Shown: positions 31,459 through 38,437, counted from the stretch's first letter. The stretch: 43,984 nt of DNA from Bradyrhizobium sp. AUGA SZCCT0176 (GCF_018130145.1 NZ_JAFCMB010000035.1:1-43984), one strand, 5' to 3'. A program made the numbers and translations. The notes: generated from the letters alone by a model not told the origin.

Positions 31459-32525
31459 GCTGCATTCTCCTCTGCCGGCGCTATGCGCTCTCCGGTTGCT
31501 TCGTCGTACCCAGGCGGAATTGCGATCTGGCTGAAGAAGCCGCAGCGCTCAACGCCATCCTGCTCGAATTTCAAGATGACGGGCGGCCGCACCCTGCGCG
31601 TTTGCGCATCGTGGATGAACGCCGCCATTTCGTTGGTGGTGTGGTCGATGAAATGCCACGCCGACGTCATGTCGTACCCGGTGGCGGGATCAATCTGAGC
31701 GTCGACCAACACCTGCACCGGGCATCGGCAGCCGGTCATCCCCGGCTCTGGCCCAGCATGACGAGACCATTGCGAGCGGTTCGCCTTGAAGCGCTTCACG
31801 GTCGACCGCCAATCAGCGTCGCTCAGCGGTACCGGCTCCAGAGACGGCGTAAACTGCCCCTTCGCGTGCTCTTCCCGGACCGCCGCATCGCAGTAGGACA
31901 GCGATTTCATATCCAGCTTCTTCCGCAGGATTGGCGGCACCATTCGTGAAATCGTTCCCATGGGGATTCCGTCCAGCAGCCATGTCCGGATGATCGACGT
32001 GTCAGGCACCTTGGGCCGGTTCACGCATTCCGCGATGAACGCAGCCTTCAGCAACCCTTCCTGCTTCAAACCAATTTCATCAAGCTCGCGCGTGTCTGCT
32101 CTGCTCTGCTCTGACTCTGTTTCTGCTCTGCTCTGCTCTGGGGCCGTTTCAGAAACGGTTTCTGAAACACTACCTGAAACGTTTCCTGTAACGGTCGGTG
32201 AAACGTTTCGATGTTTGTCCCGGTGCTTCTTGACCCGCTCCGTCGACGAGTCCGACTTGAACTGTCGCTTCGTCCAGTTGTGAGGAACGAAATGGTCGCC
32301 GACTTGGTCAATCAACCTGGCCTTGACCAACTTCGTGATAAACTCGGCAGCCTTGGCCTCCGGGACCCGCAGGCAGAGCGCCACGTCGTCGATCGGTGGC
32401 AATACCCCGTCATTCTTGGAGGCTACGCACAGCAACGCCACCCACTGCCAGCGCAAAGCCTCCGGCAGCTTCAGTATCTTCGGATTGTCGATGCAATCCT
32501 CGTTTATGCGCAGCCATCGGCTCAT
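31455..32525 (-). CDS. Replication initiator-like protein (winged-helix)
   Basis: This is a 356-residue protein. Residues 1-95 resemble the winged-helix N-terminal part of phage replication/DnaD-like proteins (RWLRINEDCIDNPKILKLPE, then FITKLVKARLIDQVGDHFVP). Residues about 107-144 form a Ser/Thr/Glu-rich linker with tetrapeptide repeats (SVSETVSETAPE) and a repeated EQSRA. The C-terminal part may bind a helicase or loader. The linker DNA holds iteron-like repeats, as in lambda gene O. It is the natural candidate for origin recognition in this phage. Confidence 0.7.
   Translation of the reverse strand: MSRWLRINEDCIDNPKILKLPEALRWQWVALLCVASKNDGVLPPIDDVALCLRVPEAKAAEFITKLVKARLIDQVGDHFVPHNWTKRQFKSDSSTERVKKHRDKHRNVSPTVTGNVSGSVSETVSETAPEQSRAETESEQSRADTRELDEIGLKQEGLLKAAFIAECVNRPKVPDTSIIRTWLLDGIPMGTISRMVPPILRKKLDMKSLSYCDAAVREEHAKGQFTPSLEPVPLSDADWRSTVKRFKANRSQWSRHAGPEPGMTGCRCPVQVLVDAQIDPATGYDMTSAWHFIDHTTNEMAAFIHDAQTRRVRPPVILKFEQDGVERCGFFSQIAIPPGYDEATGERIAPAEENAA
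32095..32209. repeat. Iteron-like repeats inside the initiator gene (candidate origin)
   Basis: Two arrays of TCTGC x3 plus TCTG lie at 32095-32114 and 32122-32141. They are followed by four GAAAC/GTTTC palindromes: CGTTTCAGAAACG (32145-32157), GTTTCTGAAAC (32158-32168), and GAAACGTTTC at 32176-32185 and again at 32200-32209. GAAAC starts at 32152, 32164, 32176 and 32200, with a degenerate GTAAC at 32188, an exact 12-base register. Lambdoid phages carry origin iterons in the initiator gene. The same DNA encodes the protein linker repeats, so coding repetition is the alternative explanation. Confidence 0.55.
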
Positions 32526-32845
32526 GCGGCCATGCCTTCGTGAACGGAGTTAATGACGTCAATCACAAGTGCCGGAGAGCAATCGAACCAATCCCCGCGC
32601 GTCCTGCGCGGCTCAAGTATGGCTAAAGCCAAAGCCTCCGCCGCTGCCGCATCAAACTGGCAACGAAGTTCAACCCTGTGAGCAAGGTACAAGTCCCGCC
32701 GCCTATCCTTTCGGTGCTGGCCTAGCCGCCTTACCGGATGATTGGAAATGCCGACCTTGACAGGGTATCCACCGCTACGATCGGCGACGACGTACAGCCA
32801 GCAGGACCCGCAAACGGAGCGTCCGCATGGTTGGCATTGCCTCAT
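32522..32845 (-). CDS. GIY-YIG/T5orf172-like protein with Cys N-terminus
   Basis: This is a 107-residue protein. An N-terminal Cys cluster (CQPCGRSVCGSC) is followed by WLYVVADRSGGYPVKVGISN and PVRRLGQHRKDRRRDLYLAH, then AAAAEALALAIL and GDWFDCSP. This resembles the T5orf172 branch of the GIY-YIG superfamily, where the first strands carry the GIY/YIG-like motif. A DNA-cutting or DNA-binding role is possible. Both neighbours overlap by 4 bases. Confidence 0.6.
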   Translation of the reverse strand: MRQCQPCGRSVCGSCWLYVVADRSGGYPVKVGISNHPVRRLGQHRKDRRRDLYLAHRVELRCQFDAAAAEALALAILEPRRTRGDWFDCSPALVIDVINSVHEGMAA

Positions 32846-33033
32846 GCCGCCCGTTCCTTTGCCTTCTCGCGAGCCAGCCGGCGGCCTCGGGATATCAAAT
32901 ACCTGGCCTCGTCCTCTTCGATTTGGAGCGTCTTGGCCACGACGTGCGCTCTCTCACCGCGTTTGTTAACGCTGGCGATCTCTGCCGCGATGCTGGCCTT
33001 TAAGTCGTGCATAGCGTTTTCGATTGCCTTCAT
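32842..33033 (-). CDS. Small helical hypothetical protein
   Basis: This 63-residue, charged, helical protein (MKAIENAMHDLKASIAAEIA, then LISRGRRLAREKAKERAA) starts at ATG 33033, with GGGAGAGGA upstream. A longer frame to 33171 lies within the neighbour and is not needed. The function is unknown. Confidence 0.55.
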   Translation of the reverse strand: MKAIENAMHDLKASIAAEIASVNKRGERAHVVAKTLQIEEDEARYLISRGRRLAREKAKERAA

Positions 33034-33257
33034 GCATTCCTCTCCCTTGCTTGAGCCATCCGCTTGCGTACTCGTGCGGCCTTTTGCGCGCCCTGCTTCC
33101 AAATGGAGCCTCGGCAGGCGCGACATGTCGTAAAAGGTGCCAACCTCGGGCTTTCGCAGCCGTTCACGCACCGCAGGACGTTTGCCCCGCGCGTTTCACG
33201 TTGCGTTTTGTAAGCTGTTGATTTGCCTAGCTGGCCCGGTGGAATATGTGCCGTCAT
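33030..33257 (-). CDS. Small Cys-motif basic protein
   Basis: This 75-residue protein has two CxxC-like pairs (LRCVNGCESP and TCRACRGS) that could bind zinc, and a very basic C-terminus (AARVRKRMAQARERN). Nucleic acid binding is possible. It is coupled to both neighbours by ATGA overlaps. Confidence 0.55.
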   Translation of the reverse strand: MTAHIPPGQLGKSTAYKTQRETRGANVLRCVNGCESPRLAPFTTCRACRGSIWKQGAQKAARVRKRMAQARERNA

Positions 33258-33712
33258 TCACACCCCCTGCCTATTTTGCCGTTGTCCCTGTCGTCGACGA
33301 ACTCCTTCCAAGGCCGCCAGCCGTTCGGGCAATGGAAGCCCCAGGTCCGCATGGTCGGCCCCGTGATGAACAGCGACCAGCATGGCCCGGAGGTGAGTTC
33401 GACCCGGTGCGCATAGCGCGGCCGGCGAAACTTGATCGCGCCTGCCGCGAATTCCTTCTTCTGGTTGACGCCACCGGCGGCAATCGTGTGCTCAGTGTAT
33501 TTGCCGTCCAGCAGGATCGAGCAGTTGAGCCACGGGTGATCGTGCAGGGCCCTGTCGTCGTCGCTGCGCAGGAAGTGATGCAGATAGACGTTGAAGAACC
33601 GGTTGCGCGGAATGACCCACCAGCGCCGCATGTAGGGTGCTTCGGCTCCGCCGATCAGGAAGTCCGGAGGGCGCGAGTCCGCAATGCGCTTGAAGAACGG
33701 AAACAGCGTCAT
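33254..33712 (-). CDS. Cupin-like protein
   Basis: This 152-residue protein has RRWWVIPRNRFFNVYLHHFL, then DDDRALHDHPWLNCSILLDG (His-x-His-Pro type metal-binding arrangement) and CWSLFITGPTMRTWGFHCPN. It resembles a conserved phage/bacterial cupin-type protein I remember from many phages, of unknown reaction. AAGG lies upstream of the ATG at 33712; the longer frame to 33838 is not used. Confidence 0.65.
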   Translation of the reverse strand: MTLFPFFKRIADSRPPDFLIGGAEAPYMRRWWVIPRNRFFNVYLHHFLRSDDDRALHDHPWLNCSILLDGKYTEHTIAAGGVNQKKEFAAGAIKFRRPRYAHRVELTSGPCWSLFITGPTMRTWGFHCPNGWRPWKEFVDDRDNGKIGRGCE

Positions 33713-34050
33713 GCTGACACCTTGCAGATCAGCGAGCCCCACCGGGGGCAGATCGAAGCGTGGCGCCGGCGCGAACGTCCGGAGCCCACCTGAATGATCA
33801 CGTCGTTCTTGACGGCGCGGCGGTAAACGGTGCCCCAAGCGCGTAGCGTGGGCGGCTGGGGCTCATCCGCGAGAATGGCCGCGTCGCTGACGTCTTCCGA
33901 AATGAAGCTGTCGTGGCGCTTTGCGAACTCGACGAGGAACGCATAGGCGCGGTCGTTCCAGCCGACGTGCGCGTCTTCGACGTGATCCGCTGCCAGCTTC
34001 ATGCCGGCGTCGCGCTGTGCTCTCGATTCCGCGAGTTCGAAAAGGTCCAT
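33709..34050 (-). CDS. Hypothetical phage protein, replication-adjacent
   Basis: This 113-residue protein begins MDLFELAESRAQRDAGMKLA and has AYAFLVEFAKRHDSFISEDV, then LRAWGTVYRRAVKNDVIIQV, matching a widespread phage protein of unknown function that often lies near replication genes. The C-terminus has SRRRHASICP. GGAAGG precedes the ATG at 34050, which shares a base with the previous stop. Confidence 0.65.
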   Translation of the reverse strand: MDLFELAESRAQRDAGMKLAADHVEDAHVGWNDRAYAFLVEFAKRHDSFISEDVSDAAILADEPQPPTLRAWGTVYRRAVKNDVIIQVGSGRSRRRHASICPRWGSLICKVSA

Positions 34051-34610
34051 CACGCCACCTTCCGAAGGTCGCGCTGATACCTGCGAATGCGCATCTGAAT
34101 GTGGTGCGCGCGCTCCGCCTGGGTCATCTGCTTCGGCGGCTTCAGACGCTCGGTGCAGTTCGGGCAGTAGCTGGCGCCCGGAAGCGTCTCGTTGCCGCAG
34201 GCGAGATAGTCAGGACCTGGCGGCTCGTCTGCGATGAACCGGCACTGGTTAGGTGAGAACTCCATCCAGTCGCGAAGATCGCGAGTCGGGATGCGCAAGT
34301 CGCCAACGAAGTCCGGCGGAACGATCGGGGCTGGAGCTTCCATGATTATCCTCGCTGTGATTGGTTTGCCGCGGCGCTTCGCGTCGTAAATTCTTTGCCG
34401 TTCGAGCCTGCGAATTCTGGCCTCTGCTGGGTCCATCCGCGGCTTGATGGTCTTCGCTGACAGTCCGAGCCGATGCGCCTTCCCGATCACCGCGTTTCTC
34501 GTAATGCCCATTGCGGCCGCGATCTCGCTGCACGTCTGATCGCCATCCCATCGGCGCGTCAGTTCTTCGATGTGCTCGTTTGTCCAAACGAGGTCTGGCC
34601 TATACGCCAT
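34050..34610 (-). CDS. gcrA: GcrA-type cell-cycle regulator
   Basis: This 186-residue protein has an N-terminal helix-turn-helix (IEELTRRWDGDQTCSEIAAA, then TRNAVIGKAHRLGL at 37-50), the signature of GcrA. The C-terminal part has paired Cys (QCRFIADEPPGPDYLACGN and ASYCPNCTERL), also as in GcrA family proteins. Host GcrA activates promoters with CcrM-methylated GANTC sites together with sigma70. A phage copy could redirect host cell-cycle transcription or drive phage promoters. Confidence 0.85.
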   Translation of the reverse strand: MAYRPDLVWTNEHIEELTRRWDGDQTCSEIAAAMGITRNAVIGKAHRLGLSAKTIKPRMDPAEARIRRLERQRIYDAKRRGKPITARIIMEAPAPIVPPDFVGDLRIPTRDLRDWMEFSPNQCRFIADEPPGPDYLACGNETLPGASYCPNCTERLKPPKQMTQAERAHHIQMRIRRYQRDLRKVA

Positions 34611-35190
34611 GCTGCGCCACCAACTCAGCGTGCAATTCTTCTTTTAGCTCGTTGATGACGCCACTGATTGTTTCGTCGACCTGAACTAGACGCTCCATCT
34701 TGCGCACAGCATGCAAAACGGTCGTATGATCCTTGCCATTGAAGTGCCGTCCGATCTCTGGAAGAGATTTCAGCGTAAGCGTCTTGCAGAGGTACATCGC
34801 GACCTGCCGCGGCACGACCAGATCTTTGGTGCGGCGCATAGATAGGAAGTCGATGCGCGACAGGTTGAACTTTCGGCAGACAGCGCGCTGTATGTTCTCA
34901 ATACGCAACCCACCACCGCTAACCGTCAGCTTCTCGAATACCTCACGGACTTCGGCGATCTGCGTTTCGGTGACGACAACAATCTGACCGTTGCATGCCG
35001 TGACTTCGATCGTGGTATCGTCTGTTTCGAGGTCGACTATCTCGATCGTCTTGACCTCCGGAGGAGCCTCCGCCACCGGCGCGCGGTAGGCCCGCGCCTC
35101 GATCCTGGCCAGCCGCTTACGCCTTGCTTCAGCGAACTCGCGGGCTGTTACTGTGGTTTCTGAAACCGGATCGTGAATGGCTGCGTGCAT
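34600..35190 (-). CDS. DnaA domain IV-like DNA-binding protein
   Basis: This is a 196-residue protein. Residues about 95-196 match the C-terminal DNA-binding domain of DnaA: IQRAVCRKFNLSRIDFLSMR, VPRQVAMYLCKTLTLKSLPE and the signature IGRHFNGKDHTTVLHAVRKM (146-165). There is no AAA+ ATPase domain, so it cannot initiate alone in the usual way. It may occupy DnaA boxes to block or steer host initiation, or regulate genes. It overlaps the GcrA-like gene by 11 bases. Confidence 0.88.
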   Translation of the reverse strand: MHAAIHDPVSETTVTAREFAEARRKRLARIEARAYRAPVAEAPPEVKTIEIVDLETDDTTIEVTACNGQIVVVTETQIAEVREVFEKLTVSGGGLRIENIQRAVCRKFNLSRIDFLSMRRTKDLVVPRQVAMYLCKTLTLKSLPEIGRHFNGKDHTTVLHAVRKMERLVQVDETISGVINELKEELHAELVAQHGV

Positions 35191-35201
35191 GGTCCCTGCC
35201 C

Positions 35202-35672
35202 TCAGTTGGAATTGCGATTGCCGCCCATCGCGGACCTATTGAGGGTTCGCAATTGAATGACGCGCTGTTCGGTCTCCGCCGCGACGGTGTCGATATCGCG
35301 AGCTTCAGACGGCGTCCGAACACCGTCCGCGTCGGCGGCGTATGTCTTGGTGAGGAGTTCACTCGCGCCCTGAACGACATTGACGGCCGCCTGTGCGAGA
35401 TCAGCGGCGGCCTTGGCGGCCTCGCGTGGCACAAGCTCGAAACCCAGTTCATTCGCCCACGCGCGCAGGATCACGGGATCGCCCGCGGCCTTGTCGAGTT
35501 CGAATCCAACATCGACCGGTGCGAATTCCGGGGAGTCGAGGTTGCCGTATCGTGAGAGCCTGGGAGCGTCGACGCGCACCACATCGGCTGCCGCGTTCGG
35601 CCCTCCGGCCATCTTCACCGCGCGCCGAACCGCGGCCTTCAACGCAAACTGAAAATCTGAAAAAGGTTTCAC
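35202..35672 (-). CDS. CII-like regulator candidate
   Basis: This is a 156-residue protein. The N-terminal half (FQFALKAAVRRAVKMAGGPN, then RLSRYGNLDSPEFAPVDVGF and VILRAWANELGFELVP) looks like the YdaT/CII-type phage regulators (PF06892-like). The C-terminal half is helical and Ala-rich. It starts at GTG 35672, with GGGGAAC just upstream. As first gene of the early left operon it may set the lysis-lysogeny choice. Confidence 0.55.
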   Translation of the reverse strand: MKPFSDFQFALKAAVRRAVKMAGGPNAAADVVRVDAPRLSRYGNLDSPEFAPVDVGFELDKAAGDPVILRAWANELGFELVPREAAKAAADLAQAAVNVVQGASELLTKTYAADADGVRTPSEARDIDTVAAETEQRVIQLRTLNRSAMGGNRNSN

Positions 35673-36195
35673 AACGTTCCCCGTTCTCTATTGCGTTGCC
35701 GCAGTCCCGCGCTCTTGCAATTAGTTCCGTCATGGAACGCTACGCAGACGAACTCAGCTCGATCTCGCTCATCGCCACGACGCGTAATGTTCTGGAATTT
35801 TTAGGTGTGACGGCCGCCACCGAAGTTCTCGTGTTCGACGCGAATTCTCCGATGACGACCGCCTGGCTCCCCGGTGGGGGATCTGCAGCGACTGTCATCT
35901 GCCGGGCTTGGACCCGCACGGTCGCCGAAGATGAAAGGGGAGCGTCGACCACCGTTTTGGCTGGGGGCGGAGCGTCGGTGGTCGACGCATTCTCACCAGA
36001 CGCGATACATGCTGGTGGAATTTGAAATGGTGCCCGCAGCAGGGCTCCGAAGCCTTTTGCGAAAATTTTACGCGATCCCACTTTGGAACAGCGTGCAACA
36101 CCTCGTTCAAATTTTCCGCTATCTGGAATTAGGGTTGTTCGCACGACTAAAGTCGTGCTGGAATGCCTTTCCGCCGTTTGGCGTTGGGGGCATTG
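35673..36195. promoter_or_regulatory. 523-base divergent gap with palindromes
   Basis: No gene here is convincing. A + strand frame at 35732-36025 (97 codons) lacks a ribosome site and known family features. The gap separates the leftward CII-like gene from the rightward small gene at 36196, so it should hold early promoters. Elements seen are GTTCC/GGAAC at 35724-35738 and a perfect 8-bp-arm palindrome at 36141-36158. I cannot identify promoter boxes with confidence. Confidence 0.4.
36141..36158. promoter_or_regulatory. Perfect palindrome (operator candidate)
   Basis: GCACGACT (36141-36148) and AGTCGTGC (36151-36158) are perfect 8-bp inverted arms with a 2-base centre, 38 bases before the gene at 36196. 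The sequence is unlike the six CI-type operators, so a different regulator (CII-like, HTH or host protein) would bind it. Confidence 0.5.
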
Positions 36196-36438
36196 ATGAA
36201 GAAGATACCGGAGATTTTTTTTACGACTGTGCGGAAGGTCGAACCGATTGGCGGAGACTGTGTGCGGTTGTATTGCAGCGTCGAGCGCAACGGCGCGTGG
36301 GAGGACCGGGTCACACTGGAGATGCCTATCGCCCAACTCATCAAGAACACGAAGTTCATTACCGAAGCGGCAGCCGATATCACCGCCGAGAAGCAAATGG
36401 CGATCGTCGACGAGGTGGACTATTTGCAGACGCATTAG
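36196..36438 (+). CDS. Small hypothetical protein facing the Cro-like gene
   Basis: This 80-residue protein begins MKKIPEIFFTTVRKVEPIGG and has LYCSVERNGAWEDRVTLEMP, a beta-rich segment known from phage hypothetical proteins. The stop overlaps the stop region of the convergent Cro-like gene. An in-frame extension upstream to 36163 is not preferred. The function is unknown. Confidence 0.6.
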   Translation: MKKIPEIFFTTVRKVEPIGGDCVRLYCSVERNGAWEDRVTLEMPIAQLIKNTKFITEAAADITAEKQMAIVDEVDYLQTH

Positions 36439-36698
36439 GCCACCCCCCGCTGCTCAGGTTTGGCGAGCGCCGGCGCCCTCATAAAGTCGGCTTCCGTGAC
36501 GGGAATCCCTTCAGCGCGACAGTGATCGAGCAGCTTCAGCGCATCGGCGTGTGGAATCACTCCGCCGGTGCCCCCGCGGCTGGCAGGTTTTGCCCAGCGA
36601 TAGACGCGGGAAAGGCTCTTTCCGGTGATCGCGGCTGCCTTGTCGACGCCGATACGGTCCAGTATGGATTTGGCGGGCTGCATGTGCATGGCCGCCAT
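36435..36698 (-). CDS. Cro-like HTH regulator
   Basis: This encodes up to 87 residues. The helix-turn-helix is VDKAAAITGKSLSRVYRWAK, followed by a conserved-looking GGVIPHADALKLLDHC and ADFMRAP, typical of Cro/YdaS-type regulators in alphaproteobacterial phages. It reads away from the CI-like repressor across operator set A. The promoter geometry suggests a start at 36689 or 36683 rather than 36698, perhaps leaderless. It would antagonise repressor expression during lytic growth. Confidence 0.7.
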   Translation of the reverse strand: MAAMHMQPAKSILDRIGVDKAAAITGKSLSRVYRWAKPASRGGTGGVIPHADALKLLDHCRAEGIPVTEADFMRAPALAKPEQRGVA

Positions 36699-36726
36699 TT
36701 TTGCGATAATCGCGATTTACAGTCAA
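36697..36726 (-). promoter_or_regulatory. Leftward early promoter candidate
   Basis: On the - strand, TTGACT (36726-36721) is a good -35 and AAAAAT (36702-36697) a fair -10 at 18 bp spacing. Operator A1 fills the spacer, so repressor would block it. It would drive the Cro-like gene from a start close to its ATG codons. Confidence 0.5.
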
Positions 36727-36774
36727 GCTATTTTTGCGATTGTCGCGATATCTTTCGTCGCGATATTCGCGAAT
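36700..36774. promoter_or_regulatory. Operator set A, three repressor sites
   Basis: Three 18-bp near-palindromes lie at 36700-36717 (TTTGCGATAATCGCGATT), 36733-36750 (TTTGCGATTGTCGCGATA) and 36757-36774 (GTCGCGATATTCGCGAAT). They share the core GCGAT-NN-TCGCGA and fill the gap between the Cro-like and CI-like genes. The same site occurs three times in set B at 37891-37958. Triple operators on each side of the immunity region are the lambda OR/OL arrangement. Confidence 0.8.
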
Positions 36775-36783
36775 AATAGATAT

Positions 36784-37440
36784 ATGAACGACTTAGATAT
36801 GCAAAATCGGCGCTGGCTCGCAATGAAGCTGCAGCGCGCTCCCAGGGGAGTGAAGGGAGAGGTCGCCAAGGCGATCGGTAAGGCGCCAGACGCTGTTACG
36901 CGCATCATAAACCTGTCCGGCAAGGGCGAGACCCGGAATATCAGCGTCCCCGAGCTGCATGCTCTGGCTAAGTATTTCAACGACCTACCGCCCGGCCTCA
37001 TCGGCGCGCGCGAAGTCCCACCGCCCCCAGAGCGCCGCGCGCGCGAGGTCGTTAGGGTGCCCCTGCTCGATCGAGTTTCGGCCGGAAGGCTGAAGGCGCC
37101 GATATCGCAGATCCCCGGGGAAGACGTGCCTTTGCTGGCCTTCGCGGACCTTGGCCGCGGCGATTTCTTCGCGTTGACCGTCGAGGGGGATTCGATGGAC
37201 AGGATCGCCCCCGACGGCGCTACCATTGTCGTGAACCAGGCAGACCGGCAGCTTGTCGCCGGCAAGCCCTACGTCATTTCCGACCGCGGAGCCGTGTCGT
37301 TCAAGCTCTGGAAGCCATCCCCTCCCCGCTTTGCCCCCTGGTCGATGAACCCGGCGCACGAGCCGATCTACGTGAAGACGAAAGAGGCCGCCGAAAAGAT
37401 GGTGATCGGCCGCGTTAAACGTGCTGTCGTCGACCTTTAG
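36784..37440 (+). CDS. CI/LexA-type repressor (S24 self-cleaving)
   Basis: This is a 218-residue protein. The N-terminus is an HTH (VKGEVAKAIGKAPDAVTRII), and the C-terminus an S24 peptidase: the cleavage site Ala100-Gly101 in DRVSAGRL, Ser137 in VEGDSMDRIAPDG and Lys174 in AVSFKLWK. It would dimerise, hold lysogeny through the six operators, and be inactivated by RecA-dependent self-cleavage in SOS. No Shine-Dalgarno is seen; TAATAG (36774-36779) just upstream suggests a leaderless message, as for lambda cI from PRM. Confidence 0.92.
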   Translation: MNDLDMQNRRWLAMKLQRAPRGVKGEVAKAIGKAPDAVTRIINLSGKGETRNISVPELHALAKYFNDLPPGLIGAREVPPPPERRAREVVRVPLLDRVSAGRLKAPISQIPGEDVPLLAFADLGRGDFFALTVEGDSMDRIAPDGATIVVNQADRQLVAGKPYVISDRGAVSFKLWKPSPPRFAPWSMNPAHEPIYVKTKEAAEKMVIGRVKRAVVDL

Positions 37441-37450
37441 GAGTGCGCCA

Positions 37451-37864
37451 ATGCGCTTGCTGTCAGCGGTGTTTGCCATGTTGCTTCTCGCCGGATGCCA
37501 AACCGACTCAGGCAGCAACACCGTAAGCGTGGCGCCTCCGCCCGACGCCAGGGCTCTGATACTTGCAGCGAAGGGATCGCTCTGGAAAGACCCTGAGAGC
37601 ATCAAAAGCGCAAGTATCACAGCTCCGCGCCGGCACATGGGCATGATGTGGCACGTCTGCGTGCGATCGAATGCGAAAAACAGCTTCGGTGGTTATGCCG
37701 GCGAGAAGGATATGCTTATCGGGCTGTACGACGACAGCCGGCCGCCCTCGATCCTGATGGCGGACGCCGCGGGCTATTGCGACTTCCCTCACGAAGAGTT
37801 TGCCGAATTGAACGGAGACTTCCGACCGCCGGCACCAGCCGCGAAGACTGGTAAGCGCGGTTAG
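37451..37864 (+). CDS. Lysogenic lipoprotein, exclusion or conversion candidate
   Basis: This is a 137-residue protein. The signal MRLLSAVFAMLLLAGC carries a lipobox (LLAGC, Cys16). The mature part has ESIKSASITAPRRHMGMMWH, VCVRSNAKNSFGGYAGEKD and ILMADAAGYCDFPHEEF, resembling uncharacterised host lipoproteins of rhizobial type. TAGGAG lies before the ATG at 37451, 10 bases after the repressor stop, so it is likely made in lysogens with the repressor. It may block superinfecting phage or alter the envelope. That is inferred. Confidence 0.7.
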   Translation: MRLLSAVFAMLLLAGCQTDSGSNTVSVAPPPDARALILAAKGSLWKDPESIKSASITAPRRHMGMMWHVCVRSNAKNSFGGYAGEKDMLIGLYDDSRPPSILMADAAGYCDFPHEEFAELNGDFRPPAPAAKTGKRG

Positions 37865-37890
37865 CGCCGTCCTCCTATGCCATTGATCAA

Positions 37891-37958
37891 TTTTCGATAA
37901 TCGCGACTTTGCGATTGTCGCGAATTTTCGCTTGACTAAATTTGCGATTATCGCGAAT
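37891..37958. promoter_or_regulatory. Operator set B, three repressor sites
   Basis: Sites at 37891-37908 (TTTTCGATAATCGCGACT), 37908-37925 (TTTGCGATTGTCGCGAAT) and 37941-37958 (TTTGCGATTATCGCGAAT) match set A. The last lies inside a promoter. They would control the rightward early operon beginning at 38003. Confidence 0.8.
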
Positions 37959-37960
37959 AT
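37932..37960 (+). promoter_or_regulatory. Rightward early promoter candidate
   Basis: TTGACT (37932-37937) and GAATAT (37955-37960) are spaced by 17 bases, and operator B3 fills the spacer and touches the -10. Repressor binding would exclude RNA polymerase. The early operon starts 43 bases downstream. Confidence 0.6.
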
Positions 37961-38002
37961 CTCTCCACGCTCAGGCAACCAGCCGGGCGCCGGGAGACCG
38001 CA

Positions 38003-38437
38003 ATGCCCTCCGCCGTTCGCCGCACTAAATACGCAGCCGCCACCGACGCGATGGTGTGCCTGATGCTCGATATCCGCGGGCGCGCCCGTGAGAACTCGCT
38101 GCAGGCTTACAGCTACGGCCTGAAGAAGGTCGTCAACCTTCCCCGGAAGCTGATCGTAATCGAGACGCCAGACGCGCGCCGCTGGGCCGCGATCTCCGTA
38201 CCGCGCTGGCTGATCAATCGCGAGATGCTTTGGTCGAAGCCCGACTTGCCGCCGATCATGAGCGCGTTCTGCCGCGATCGTTCTTACGACATGCGAACGC
38301 CGACCATGATCCGCGACGAAGGCGAGCGAGCCTTGGCGGAATACATCGCCAGTCAGCAGAACAAATACCGGCTCCTGCCTGGCCAGCACCTCAGCAATCA
38401 CAAGTTCGATCGCTTCTCAGGGAATGCATTCGCATGA
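38003..38437 (+). CDS. First gene of the rightward early operon, hypothetical
   Basis: This is a 144-residue protein with basic N-terminus (PSAVRRTKYAAATDAMVCLM) and VVNLPRKLIVIETPDARRWA, IMSAFCRDRSYDMRTPTMIR. No family is recognised. As the first gene under operator set B it should be expressed immediately on induction. Confidence 0.65.
   Translation: MPSAVRRTKYAAATDAMVCLMLDIRGRARENSLQAYSYGLKKVVNLPRKLIVIETPDARRWAAISVPRWLINREMLWSKPDLPPIMSAFCRDRSYDMRTPTMIRDEGERALAEYIASQQNKYRLLPGQHLSNHKFDRFSGNAFA

Noticed and set aside
35732..36025. 97-codon + strand frame in the divergent gap
   Set aside because: There is no Shine-Dalgarno, no promoter and no recognisable features; kept only as a remark under the gap.
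35740..36435. 231-codon - strand frame in the divergent gap
   Set aside because: Half is antisense to 36196-36438 and the rest is low-complexity; no ribosome site is seen.
37508..38401. 297-codon - strand frame opposite the lipoprotein and first early genes
   Set aside because: It crosses operator set B and the promoter, lies opposite well-supported genes, and has no ribosome site or family features.
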